Shown: positions 6,897-15,211, counted from the stretch's first letter. The stretch is DNA of 18,597 nucleotides from Candidatus Nanopelagicaceae bacterium (GCA_947490625.1 CANLHC010000006.1:1-18597), one strand, 5' to 3'. The notes: generated by a model not told the origin, from the letters alone. Numbers and translations: made by a program.

Positions 6897-8945
6897 ATGA
6901 AAACGATGTCACAGTGGAGCCCGCTTGATGATCGTGCGATCGCTCTCGCGCGCGCACTTGCGATGGATGCCGTTCAAAAAGTGGGCAATGGCCATCCCGG
7001 GACTGCAATGTCACTTGCTCCTGCTGCTTACGCGCTCTTTCAGCGCCACCTTGTTCATGATCCTTCTGATCCCAAGTGGTTAGGACGCGATCGCTTTATT
7101 CTTTCGTGCGGACATTCCTCGATGACCCTCTATACGCAACTGTTCTTCAGTGGCTACGGGCTGACCATGAAAGATTTACAGGAATTTCGCACACACGGTT
7201 CACTCACCCCCGGTCATCCAGAGTATGGACATACCGATGGAGTCGAAATGACAACCGGCCCGCTTGGTGCAGGAATCTCCACCGCTGTTGGATTTGCAAT
7301 GGCAGCGCGCTTTGAGCGTGGCTTGCTAGATCCTGCAGCACCTGCTGGTCAATCACCTTTTGATCACACCATTTGGGTTATTTGTTCCGATGGAGATCTA
7401 CAAGAAGGCGTGAGTGCGGAAGCTTCATCGTTGGCCGGAACTCAGGAACTTGGCAATCTCAATGTCATCTATGACGATAATCGAATTTCAATTGAAGGTG
7501 ATACGCATCTGGCATTTACTGAAGATGTTTCAGCACGATACCGTGCATATGGTTGGGATGTCATTGAAGTTGCAACTCTTGCAGATGGAAATGTAGACCT
7601 CCCCGCACTCGATCAAGCAATGACCGATGCAAAAAATCAGAGTAAGAAACCCACTCTTATTCGCATGAAATCAGTGATCGCTTGGCCTGCGCCAAAGTTG
7701 CGTAACACTGCCAAATCGCACGGCTCAGCACTCGGTGATGCCGAGATTGAAGCAACGAAGACGCTCCTAGGTCTGGATCCACAGGAAAAGTTTGCAATGC
7801 CTGATGAAGTCTTGACGCACATCCGCTTAGTCAAAGATCGTGCCGCTGCCAGTCGGAAAGAGTGGAATTCTCGCTTTGATGCGTGGAAGAAATCACACCC
7901 AGAGCATGCTCAATTACTCACACGTTTGATCGCGCATGATCTTCCTGCTGGATGGGAGACCTCACTACCAACATTTGAAGCGGGTAAAGATGTCTCAACC
8001 CGCGCAGCTTCCGGCAAGGCGGTGAATGCAATCGCTGCCTCACTTCCAGAGTTCTGGGGAGGTTCGGCAGATCTAGCCGAGAGTAATAACACCACGATCG
8101 AAGGTGGACGCTCATTCCTGCCAACAACAACTTCATTCCCTGATGCCGACCCATATGGTCGCGTGATTCACTTCGGAATTCGCGAGCATGCCATGGGATC
8201 AATTCTCAATGGCATCACTCTTCATGGACTCTCTCGCGCCTTCGGTGGAACCTTCGCAGTCTTTAGCGATTACATGCGTCCATCTGTTCGTCTAGCTGCA
8301 CTGATGAATATTCCAACGACATTCATCTGGACACACGATTCCATTGGCCTCGGCGAAGATGGGCCAACACACCAACCGGTCGAACATTTGGCATCACTTC
8401 GCGCTATTCCAGGTTTATCAGTCATTAGACCAGCCGATGCCAACGAAGTATCGCAAGCATGGAAATCAATTCTGCTGCGACGCGAACCTGCTGGCCTACT
8501 TCTCTCACGTCAAAATCTTCCGGTCTTCGCTCGTACCTCGGAGAATTCAGCAGCGCTCGTAGATAAAGGTGCATACACCCTTATTCGTTCGCCCAAGACA
8601 GCAGAGGTGGTTCTTATTGCCACCGGTTCAGAGGTAAGCGTCGCTGTTGCAAGTGCAGAAATCCTTAACGCTCAAGGTATCTCGACGTCGGTTGTGAGCG
8701 CTCCATGTCTGGAATGGTTTGCGCAGCAGAGTCAGCAGTATAGAGATCAGGTAATTCCAGCTTCAGCACTTCGAGTCAGTATCGAAGCAGGTATATCTAT
8801 GGGTTGGCGAGACTATGTCGGCGATTCAGGAGTCATCATTAGTCTTGATCACTACGGTGCATCTGCCTCTGCTGGAGAACTCTTTAAGGAGTTTGGATTT
8901 AGTGCAGAGAATGTCGTAGCAAAAGTTCTGGCAGCACGAGGATGA
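6897..8945 (+). CDS. tkt: Transketolase
   Basis: This 682-residue thiamine-diphosphate enzyme moves two-carbon units between ketoses and aldoses in the non-oxidative pentose phosphate pathway. Visible elements are the N-terminal VGNGHPGTAMSLAP (His33), CGHSSM (His73), the ThDP/metal motif SDGDLQEG (164-171), and the pyrimidine-domain segment IREHAMGSI with the catalytic glutamate. Also present are the active-site stretch FSDYMRPSVRLAALM and EDGPTHQPVEHLASLR. The length is normal. The first ATG (6897) is preferred over the one at 6906 because GGGAG lies 5 nt upstream. The gene follows ctaA with no spacer and overlaps tal by 4 nt. The Ser in SDGD replaces the first Gly of the classic GDG motif, which I regard as normal variation in this group. 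Confidence 0.97.
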   Translation: MKTMSQWSPLDDRAIALARALAMDAVQKVGNGHPGTAMSLAPAAYALFQRHLVHDPSDPKWLGRDRFILSCGHSSMTLYTQLFFSGYGLTMKDLQEFRTHGSLTPGHPEYGHTDGVEMTTGPLGAGISTAVGFAMAARFERGLLDPAAPAGQSPFDHTIWVICSDGDLQEGVSAEASSLAGTQELGNLNVIYDDNRISIEGDTHLAFTEDVSARYRAYGWDVIEVATLADGNVDLPALDQAMTDAKNQSKKPTLIRMKSVIAWPAPKLRNTAKSHGSALGDAEIEATKTLLGLDPQEKFAMPDEVLTHIRLVKDRAAASRKEWNSRFDAWKKSHPEHAQLLTRLIAHDLPAGWETSLPTFEAGKDVSTRAASGKAVNAIAASLPEFWGGSADLAESNNTTIEGGRSFLPTTTSFPDADPYGRVIHFGIREHAMGSILNGITLHGLSRAFGGTFAVFSDYMRPSVRLAALMNIPTTFIWTHDSIGLGEDGPTHQPVEHLASLRAIPGLSVIRPADANEVSQAWKSILLRREPAGLLLSRQNLPVFARTSENSAALVDKGAYTLIRSPKTAEVVLIATGSEVSVAVASAEILNAQGISTSVVSAPCLEWFAQQSQQYRDQVIPASALRVSIEAGISMGWRDYVGDSGVIISLDHYGASASAGELFKEFGFSAENVVAKVLAARG

Positions 8946-10027
8946 AGCACGACCAGATCCTCGCTGCGGGAACATCAATCTGGCTAGATGATTTATCTCG
9001 AGCAAAGCTCTCAGGTGATGATCGACTTAGTCTTGTCCATCGAATTGCCCATGACGGAGTCCGGGGGGTAACAACTAATCCAAGTATCTTTGCTGCAGCA
9101 ATCACCGGATCGGCAGATTACGCTGCTGATATCGCAGCTTTCCACGGCGCGAATGTAGATACCCTCGTTCAGAAATTAACGACCGACGACGTCCGCATTG
9201 CCTGCGATCTCTTCCTCGATCTCTATCGTTCAAGTAACGGTATCGACGGTCGAGTAAGTATCGAAGTGGATCCACGGCTGGCTCGAGATACCGCAGCAAC
9301 GATCAGTGAAGGTGCAGCTATTTTCTCGATGGTAGATCGTCCAAACGTCATGATTAAAGTTCCCGCAACTATCGAAGGCCTTCCAGCCATCACGGCCTTG
9401 ATCGGCCAAGGTATTAGCGTCAATGTCACACTTATTTTCTCGGTTGAAAGATATGCCCAGGTCATTGATGCATTCATTAAGGGAATTGAAATCGCTGCAT
9501 CGCAAGGCCGTGATCTTTCGACGATTCATTCCGTTGCATCATTTTTCATATCGCGTATAGATAGCGCAGTCGATAAGGAACTCAAAGCAATTGGTAACAC
9601 CAGCCTTATGGGAAAAATTGCCCTCGCAAACGCCCACGTTGCCTATGCCCTTTTTCAAGAAAGATTCCAGTCAGAGAGATGGATCCCTCTACAAAAGGCA
9701 GGCGCACACGTGCAGCGACCGCTGTGGGCATCTACCGGTGTGAAGGATCCAGCGTATCCGGACACCCTCTACGTCGATCAATTAATCGCAGCTCACACTG
9801 TAAACACCATGCCGCCAACAACACTTGATGCAGTTCTGGACCACAGCACTATTAACGGTGATTCGATTTCACCTCAAATCGCGAATTCCAAGAAACATAT
9901 CCGTGATCTCGAAGAGACGGGAATATCTCTCGCTGCCATCACGAAATTCCTTGAAGAAGATGGCGTGAAGAAATTTGCCCAGTCGTGGATTGATCTGCTC
10001 GATTCTGTAAAGAAGGAAATGAAATAG
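8942..10027 (+). CDS. tal: Transaldolase
   Basis: This 361-residue transaldolase is of the long actinobacterial/cyanobacterial type. It transfers a dihydroxyacetone unit from sedoheptulose 7-phosphate to glyceraldehyde 3-phosphate. The Schiff-base lysine is Lys139 in MIKVPAT. The TTNPSIF motif (44-50), WLDDLSR (14-20), SIEVDPRLA (106-114) and NVTLIFS (161-167) are all present. The C-terminal region holds an intact HVQRPLWASTGVKDP block. Its ATG overlaps the tkt TGA by 4 nt, and its TAG is followed immediately by the pgi ATG. This tal-pgi pair has the same order as the fused transaldolase/phosphoglucose isomerase proteins known from other bacteria. Confidence 0.96.
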   Translation: MKHDQILAAGTSIWLDDLSRAKLSGDDRLSLVHRIAHDGVRGVTTNPSIFAAAITGSADYAADIAAFHGANVDTLVQKLTTDDVRIACDLFLDLYRSSNGIDGRVSIEVDPRLARDTAATISEGAAIFSMVDRPNVMIKVPATIEGLPAITALIGQGISVNVTLIFSVERYAQVIDAFIKGIEIAASQGRDLSTIHSVASFFISRIDSAVDKELKAIGNTSLMGKIALANAHVAYALFQERFQSERWIPLQKAGAHVQRPLWASTGVKDPAYPDTLYVDQLIAAHTVNTMPPTTLDAVLDHSTINGDSISPQIANSKKHIRDLEETGISLAAITKFLEEDGVKKFAQSWIDLLDSVKKEMK

Positions 10028-11563
10028 ATGAAGATCTACGGATCAGCGGTCTCTCGCGTTGATCGTTCAAGTGATCTCTACCAAAAGTTAGAAAGAGCGC
10101 ATCTGCGCATTGCAGCGAAAGATCCGAACACATGGGGTACTGAAGCTGCGGTGGAGGCAGCGATTCGACTCAACTGGGTTGATCTGCCAGAGACATCGCG
10201 TGAACTTTTACCCGAAATCGATGCAGTCATTGCGCGCTTCTCACATATCAAGAGAATCGTTTTGGCCGGAATGGGTGGCTCTTCCCTAGCTCCTGAAGTT
10301 ATTGCTCAGAGTTATCAGAAGAATCTCTTCATACTCGACTCAACTGATCCTGACTATGTGGCAGATGCCCTGGCTGGTGATTTGACTTCCACTCTTCTCG
10401 TTGTCTCATCGAAATCTGGATCCACCATCGAGACTGCATCTGCGCGAGCACTCTTTAGCCAAGCATATGAAAAAGCTGGGCTCGCTTTGTCATCGCATCT
10501 CCTGGTTATCACTGATCCAGGTTCACCACTAGATCTTCAGGCCAGACAAGAAGGTCTTACCGTAATCAATGCCGATCCACATGTCGGTGGTCGCTTCAGC
10601 GCATTGACCGCCTTTGGTTTGGTGCCAAGTGCACTCGTCGGAGTTGACGTGTCGGTAATTCTTGACCAAGCAGCAGATGCCAAGAAAGAGTTTGTATCTC
10701 ACTCTGAATTCATTATCGATGTTGCCGCAATACTTCTCACTCAAACAGAGCAATACATCTCATTTGTCGAGCAGGGCTCAGGACTTCACGGGCTCTCTGA
10801 TTGGATAGAACAACTGATCGCAGAATCCACTGGCAAGTCAGGTGTTGGAAGACTGCCTGTTGCTGTGGAGGATTTAGACTCCGCTGGAGTTGGTGGCGCA
10901 CTCACCGTATCGTTCTCCGAAAGCGATGCGGATCTTGTAGTTACCGGCGAACTAGGTGAGCACTTTATTTTCTGGGAGTGGGTAACAGCCCTTGTAGGTG
11001 CTGGACTCGAAATCGATCCATTTAATCAACCCAATGTCGCCGAGGCAAAGAGTGCGACAGCAGAGTTATTGAGCCAATGGAAGGGCGTTCTCCCTGAATT
11101 CATTGCGCCACATTCTGATAAAGAGATAGCAATTTTTGGTGGAGAAAATTCACTTGGTCAATCACTTCGTGCATTGATTCAGAACGTTCCAGCAGGTGGC
11201 TATATCTCAATTCAGGCATACCTTGATCGCAAGGACGATAAAAGAATCCACGAGTTGCGAAAGATACTCTCAGAAAAATCAGGCGTGCCAGTTACCTTTG
11301 GATGGGGTCCGCGTTTTCTTCATTCAACCGGCCAATTTCATAAAGGCGGCCAACCCAATGGCGCTTTTCTACAGATCACCGGTGCCTGCCAGACCAACTT
11401 CGAAATTCCGGGTTCGGACTTCAGCTTTGAGACTCTGTTGATGGCTCAAGCGCTAGGTGACTTTCAAGCGCTGCAGAAAAGAAAATTCCCGCTACTGCGT
11501 CTTCATCTAGAAGATCGCCCAGCGGGAATCACTCAACTTTTGGAAGCTGCTCGCTTACTTTAA
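10028..11563 (+). CDS. pgi: Glucose-6-phosphate isomerase, transaldolase-linked divergent type
   Basis: This 511-residue isomerase interconverts glucose 6-phosphate and fructose 6-phosphate. Two SIS-type sugar-phosphate folds can be followed: GMGGSSLAPE (81-90) and SSKSGSTIET (127-136) bind phosphate, and VGGRFS (186-191) is the first family signature. IAESTGK (264-270) carries the candidate catalytic Glu266, and GQFHKGG (435-441) carries His438. The second signature reads FNQPNVAEAK, not the classical form with GVE. That, the HSTGQFHKGG block and the length below the usual 540-550 residues place it with the PGI half of bifunctional transaldolase/isomerase proteins. It starts directly after the tal stop, with AAGGA 10 nt upstream. 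It ends one base from the convergent rbpA stop. Confidence 0.92.
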   Translation: MKIYGSAVSRVDRSSDLYQKLERAHLRIAAKDPNTWGTEAAVEAAIRLNWVDLPETSRELLPEIDAVIARFSHIKRIVLAGMGGSSLAPEVIAQSYQKNLFILDSTDPDYVADALAGDLTSTLLVVSSKSGSTIETASARALFSQAYEKAGLALSSHLLVITDPGSPLDLQARQEGLTVINADPHVGGRFSALTAFGLVPSALVGVDVSVILDQAADAKKEFVSHSEFIIDVAAILLTQTEQYISFVEQGSGLHGLSDWIEQLIAESTGKSGVGRLPVAVEDLDSAGVGGALTVSFSESDADLVVTGELGEHFIFWEWVTALVGAGLEIDPFNQPNVAEAKSATAELLSQWKGVLPEFIAPHSDKEIAIFGGENSLGQSLRALIQNVPAGGYISIQAYLDRKDDKRIHELRKILSEKSGVPVTFGWGPRFLHSTGQFHKGGQPNGAFLQITGACQTNFEIPGSDFSFETLLMAQALGDFQALQKRKFPLLRLHLEDRPAGITQLLEAARLL

Positions 11564-11564
11564 A

Positions 11565-11900
11565 TTACTCATCACCGCGCAGTTTCTTCAGTGCATCTTC
11601 AAGAATCTTGGCACCTTCTGTATCTGTACGGCGCTCTTTGACATAGGCAAGGTGAGTTTTGTAGGGCACATTGACGACAGCAGTAGGTGGCTTATTGCGA
11701 TCGCGACCGGCTGGAAGACCGCACTTAGGGCAATCCCATTCGGCAGGAATAACAACAGTCTCTTCTACTGCAAATGATGGGCGAACTTCGTGGCCGTTAC
11801 CGCACCAGTATGAAACTGTTGCGCGCTCAATTTGATCTCCGCGCTCGGCCTCGCCCATTGGGCCAGCGCCGACTCGACTTCCACGAATAGCACTTGCCAT
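11565..11900 (-). CDS. rbpA: RNA polymerase-binding protein RbpA
   Basis: This 111-residue protein is RbpA, an actinobacteria-specific activator that binds RNA polymerase holoenzyme with the principal sigma factor and stabilises the open complex. The N-terminal tail contains IRGSRVGAGP. The core has a likely zinc or metal site formed by Cys33, His37, Cys57 and Cys60 (WCGNGHE ... WDCPKC). The C-terminal helical part, TEGAKILEDALKKLRGD, is the sigma-interacting domain. The length equals the usual mycobacterial size. It follows secG by 4 nt, so the two are probably cotranscribed. Its TAA lies one base from the pgi TAA on the other strand. Its presence is strong evidence for an actinobacterial host. 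Confidence 0.95.
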   Translation of the reverse strand: MASAIRGSRVGAGPMGEAERGDQIERATVSYWCGNGHEVRPSFAVEETVVIPAEWDCPKCGLPAGRDRNKPPTAVVNVPYKTHLAYVKERRTDTEGAKILEDALKKLRGDE

Positions 11901-11904
11901 CGTC

Positions 11905-12135
11905 TTATCCCTTCAACACTAATGAGAGAGCAACAACGCCGGCGAACCAGAGACCACCCACGACAATGGTGAGGCGATCAAGGTTGCGCTCAACTACTGA
12001 TGAACCTCCGTAGTTTGAGGAGACTCCACCACCGAAGAGGTCAGAAAGTCCTGCGCCCTTACCTTTATGGAGAAGGACGAGAAGGATCATGATGATGCTC
12101 ATTGCGATCAGAAAGATAGAAAGTCCGAGGGCCAT
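11905..12135 (-). CDS. secG: Preprotein translocase subunit SecG
   Basis: This 76-residue SecG is the small non-essential subunit of the SecYEG channel, which assists protein export across the cytoplasmic membrane. It shows two hydrophobic segments (about residues 3-22 and 55-74) joined by the typical polar, glycine-rich loop HKGKGAGLSDLFGGGVS. A strong AAGGAG ribosome binding site (12144-12149) lies 8 nt before the ATG, which fixes the start. It has its own candidate promoter in the 75-nt gap behind tpiA. Location downstream of gap-pgk-tpiA is conserved in Actinobacteria and other Gram-positive bacteria. Confidence 0.95.
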   Translation of the reverse strand: MALGLSIFLIAMSIIMILLVLLHKGKGAGLSDLFGGGVSSNYGGSSVVERNLDRLTIVVGGLWFAGVVALSLVLKG

Positions 12136-12151
12136 TTGCCGTGCTCCTTAC

Positions 12152-12181
12152 ATCGTAGAAGGGAAGGATACTAGATTCCAA
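12152..12181 (-). promoter_or_regulatory. Candidate sigma-70-type promoter of secG-rbpA
   Basis: On the minus strand, TTGGAA (12176-12181) and TACGAT (12152-12157) are separated by 18 nt. Each matches the housekeeping consensus at 4 of 6 positions. The predicted start point would give a leader of about 15 nt that includes the AAGGAG ribosome binding site. This would let secG-rbpA be expressed apart from glycolysis. Confidence 0.4.
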
Positions 12182-12205
12182 GGGCGAGCGAGCACCTGCC
12201 CTCGG
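12178..12205 (-). terminator. Hairpin after tpiA, possible factor-assisted terminator
   Basis: In minus-strand RNA, CCGAGGGC pairs with GCCCTTGG as an 8-bp stem with one G-U pair and a 12-nt loop. The G-U pair is an A-C mismatch on the other strand, so the structure favours the tpiA direction. It begins 5 nt after the tpiA stop. No U-tract follows, so it may be a weak or attenuating terminator. It overlaps the -35 box of the candidate secG promoter. Confidence 0.4.
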
Positions 12206-12210
12206 TAAAA

Positions 12211-12990
12211 CTAGAGGGATTCTTGTGCGTAAAACTTGGAAATTTTTGCGAGTTCCTCGGGATCAAGGCTTGCTCCCCCGATTAACGCGCCATCAACATC
12301 GCTCTGCTTCATAATCTCAACGATATTGGAAGACTTCACCGAGCCACCGTAAAGAATGCGCATTCCTGCAGCAATCTCTGGTGAACCAATAACTCCCACT
12401 TCTTCCCGAATAGCTGCGCAGACTTCTTGTGCATCTTCTGGGGTAGCAGTCTTACCGGTTCCAATTGCCCAGACAGGTTCGTAAGCGATGACAACTTTCT
12501 TCAACTCTGGCTTTGTAAAACCTTCTAAACCAGCACGCACTTGGCGGATCACATGTGACACATGAGCGCCAGATTCACGGATTGGGAGTTCTTCTCCGAC
12601 GCAGAAAATTGGGATGAGATCGTGGGCAAGAGCTGCACGAATCTTCTTATTAACGACTGCATCATCTTCTTTATGGATAGCCCGACGCTCAGAGTGACCC
12701 ACTACGACAAAGGTGCAGCCTAATTTTGAGAGCATTGATCCGGAAATATCGCCAGTGAAGGCTCCCCCATTTTCTGGAGATACATCTTGTGCACCGTAGA
12801 GCAAGCGAAGACGATCTCCATCGATAAGCGTTTGAATGGATCGAATATCGGTAAACGGAGGGAGAATTGCAATATCAACCGCATCATAATCTTTATCAGA
12901 AAGTGAATAGACAAGCTTCTGTGCAACTGCAATCGCCTCAAGGTGATTGAGGTTCATCTTCCAATTGCCCGCCATCAGTGGCTTGCGCAT
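12211..12990 (-). CDS. tpiA: Triosephosphate isomerase
   Basis: This 259-residue TIM-barrel enzyme interconverts dihydroxyacetone phosphate and glyceraldehyde 3-phosphate. Catalytic residues are all in place: Asn9 and Lys11 (GNWKMN), His99 (VVGHSERR) and the base Glu171 (AYEPVWAIGTG). The phosphate-binding YGGSVKSSN and GALIGGASL segments are near the C-terminus. The length is normal. AAAGGAG, about 7 nt upstream, supports the ATG at 12990. A 38-nt gap separates it from pgk, and it is the third gene of gap-pgk-tpiA in the direction of transcription. The product links the transketolase/transaldolase output encoded next door with lower glycolysis. Confidence 0.97.
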   Translation of the reverse strand: MRKPLMAGNWKMNLNHLEAIAVAQKLVYSLSDKDYDAVDIAILPPFTDIRSIQTLIDGDRLRLLYGAQDVSPENGGAFTGDISGSMLSKLGCTFVVVGHSERRAIHKEDDAVVNKKIRAALAHDLIPIFCVGEELPIRESGAHVSHVIRQVRAGLEGFTKPELKKVVIAYEPVWAIGTGKTATPEDAQEVCAAIREEVGVIGSPEIAAGMRILYGGSVKSSNIVEIMKQSDVDGALIGGASLDPEELAKISKFYAQESL

Positions 12991-13028
12991 ATTTTTCTCC
13001 TTTGAGGTGGTTGTAAATTACAGCAAGA

Positions 13029-14213
13029 TTAGAGATCAAGTGCCTTAAGACCCGGGAGTTCTTTACCCTCAAGGTATTCCAGAGATGCTCCCCCGCCTGT
13101 TGAGATATATCCGAAGTCGCTATCGGCAAAACCTAGCGCTCTCACTGCTGCGGCGGAGTCACCGCCACCAACAACTGATATTCCAGAGACGTGAGTAAGA
13201 GCTTCTGCAACAACCTTTGTACCATGAGCAAAATTCGGGAATTCAAAGACTCCCATAGGTCCATTCCAAAAAACAGTCTCACAATCAGCGATTGCTGCTG
13301 CGAATGCTTTGGCAGATTCTGGACCAATATCAAGACCCATCTGATCAGCCGGAATTGCATCAGCTGGAACGAGTGTGGGTTGCGAATCGATAGCAAATTC
13401 AGGAGCTACAACGATATCGGTGGGCAGAATTAATCTGACTCCCGCCTTCTGTGCCTTTTCGATTAACTCTTTCACCGTTGGAATAAGGTCTACTTCAACA
13501 AGTGACTTACCAATCTGATGTCCTTGTGCGGCCAGAAATGTAAAGACCATTCCACCACCAACAGCCATGACATCAACTTTATTGAGGAGATTGGAAATCA
13601 CTCCAATTTTATCTGAAACCTTCGAGCCGCCAAGTACTACTCCATAAGGTCGGGCTGGTTCAACGGTCAATTTCTTAAGAACGTCAACTTCTGCACTGAC
13701 TAATAAACCCGCAGCGTGTGGGAGTAGCTGTGGAAGATCATAAACTGATGCATGCTTTCGATGAACTGCACCAAAGCCATCTCCTACGTAGAAGTCAGCA
13801 AGAGAAGCTAAATACTGTGCGAGCACTTGACGCTCTGACTCTTCTTTAGATGTCTCTGCTGCAGTAAATCGAATATTTTCCAATAGGAGAACATCTCCCG
13901 GCTTGAGATCTGCCGCGGCAGAGGTGACAGCGCTACCGTCCACTGCACCAGGAAAAGAAACCGTTCTTCCTAGTAATTCAGCCAGACGTGTGGCAACAGG
14001 GGCTAAGGAGAGCTCTGGTTTGAATTCGCCCTTAGGGCGACCTAAGTGAGCGGCAATCACAACGCTGGCACCAGCAGAAATCAGGTATTGAATTGTTGGG
14101 AGCGAAGCCTTTATTCGACCGTCATCAGTAATGACACCATCTTTAAGTGGCACATTGAGATCACAGCGGAGAAAGACGCGCTTTCCAGCGAGATCGCTAC
14201 CCTGCAATTGCAT
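13029..14213 (-). CDS. pgk: Phosphoglycerate kinase
   Basis: This 394-residue kinase transfers phosphate between 1,3-bisphosphoglycerate and ADP. The substrate-binding N-domain shows RCDLNVPL (16-23), HLGRPKG (56-62) and the FGAVHRKHAS stretch (147-156). The nucleotide-binding C-domain shows GGSKVSDKI (195-203), WNGPMGVFE (316-324), GGGDSAAAV (349-357) and GGGASLEYLEGK (373-384). The length is normal. Its ATG overlaps the gap TAA by one base (TAATG), so the two are probably translationally coupled. I see no internal promoter. Everything visible is consistent with a functional, vertically inherited copy. Confidence 0.97.
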   Translation of the reverse strand: MQLQGSDLAGKRVFLRCDLNVPLKDGVITDDGRIKASLPTIQYLISAGASVVIAAHLGRPKGEFKPELSLAPVATRLAELLGRTVSFPGAVDGSAVTSAAADLKPGDVLLLENIRFTAAETSKEESERQVLAQYLASLADFYVGDGFGAVHRKHASVYDLPQLLPHAAGLLVSAEVDVLKKLTVEPARPYGVVLGGSKVSDKIGVISNLLNKVDVMAVGGGMVFTFLAAQGHQIGKSLVEVDLIPTVKELIEKAQKAGVRLILPTDIVVAPEFAIDSQPTLVPADAIPADQMGLDIGPESAKAFAAAIADCETVFWNGPMGVFEFPNFAHGTKVVAEALTHVSGISVVGGGDSAAAVRALGFADSDFGYISTGGGASLEYLEGKELPGLKALDL

Positions 14214-15211
14214 TAGAGTTTTTTACCAACAAGCCCAACAAGATCGACGAGACGATTTGAGTATCCCCACTCGTTGTCATACCAACCAACAATCTTTACT
14301 TGGTTTCCGATTACTTTGGTAAGGCCTGAGTCGAAGATACATGAAGAAGGATCTGTGACGATATCGGAAGAGACGATTGGATCTTCGGTGTAAGAAAGGA
14401 ATCCCTTGAGCGAGCCCTGCGCTGCAGCCTTCATCGCTGCATTGATCTCGGCAACAGTTGCCTCTTTCGCTAGTTCGACGGTGAGATCTGTCGCAGATCC
14501 GGTTGGAACTGGAACACGCATCGCATAACCATCAAGCTTGCCCTTGAGCTCGGGCAATACCAGGGAGATCGCCTTGGCAGCCCCGGTTGAGGTTGGAATC
14601 ATATTTGTTGCTGCTGCTCGTGCGCGACGCAGATCTTTATGAGGAAAATCAAGAATAACTTGATCATTAGTGTAGGCGTGAATTGTTGTCATCAGACCTT
14701 TAACAATTCCCCAGTTATCGTGAAGAACCTTCGCCATCGGTGCAAGACAGTTTGTTGTGCATGATGCATTTGAAATGATGTGGTGGTTTGCAGGATCATA
14801 CTTTTCGTGATTGACACCCATCACGATCGTAATATCTTCATCCGATGCTGGTGCTGAGATAATTACCTTCTTGGCACCCGCGGCGATATGTTTGCCCGCA
14901 TCGGCTGCTTTAGTGAAATGTCCAGTAGATTCAATGACAATGTCGGCACCGACTGCGCCCCATGGAAGATTTGCTGGATCGCGATCTGCAAAAACTTTCA
15001 TTATCTTTCCACCGACAGTGAGGGTCTCATCTGTATGTGAGACCTCTAATCCGAGGCGGCCCAAAATAGAGTCGTACTTAAGTAGGTGGGCAAGGGTTGC
15101 GTTATCGGTGAGGTCGTTGATGGCAACAATGTTTATCTCAGGGTTTGCCAGTGCGGCGCGAAAGAAGTTGCGGCCAATGCGTCCAAAACCATTAATTCCT
15201 ACATTAATCAT
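14213..15211 (-). CDS. gap: Glyceraldehyde-3-phosphate dehydrogenase, type I
   Basis: This 332-residue dehydrogenase oxidises glyceraldehyde 3-phosphate to 1,3-bisphosphoglycerate. The Rossmann motif GINGFGRIGRN (5-15) and Asp33 in INDLTD suggest preference for NAD over NADP. The catalytic pair is Cys151 (SNASCTTNCLAP) and His178 (TTIHAYTNDQ). WYDNEWGYSNRLVDL near the C-terminus is typical. AAAGG precedes the ATG by about 8 nt. It is the first gene of gap-pgk-tpiA and is separated from whiA upstream by 105 nt containing a hairpin and a possible promoter. Confidence 0.97.
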   Translation of the reverse strand: MINVGINGFGRIGRNFFRAALANPEINIVAINDLTDNATLAHLLKYDSILGRLGLEVSHTDETLTVGGKIMKVFADRDPANLPWGAVGADIVIESTGHFTKAADAGKHIAAGAKKVIISAPASDEDITIVMGVNHEKYDPANHHIISNASCTTNCLAPMAKVLHDNWGIVKGLMTTIHAYTNDQVILDFPHKDLRRARAAATNMIPTSTGAAKAISLVLPELKGKLDGYAMRVPVPTGSATDLTVELAKEATVAEINAAMKAAAQGSLKGFLSYTEDPIVSSDIVTDPSSCIFDSGLTKVIGNQVKIVGWYDNEWGYSNRLVDLVGLVGKKL

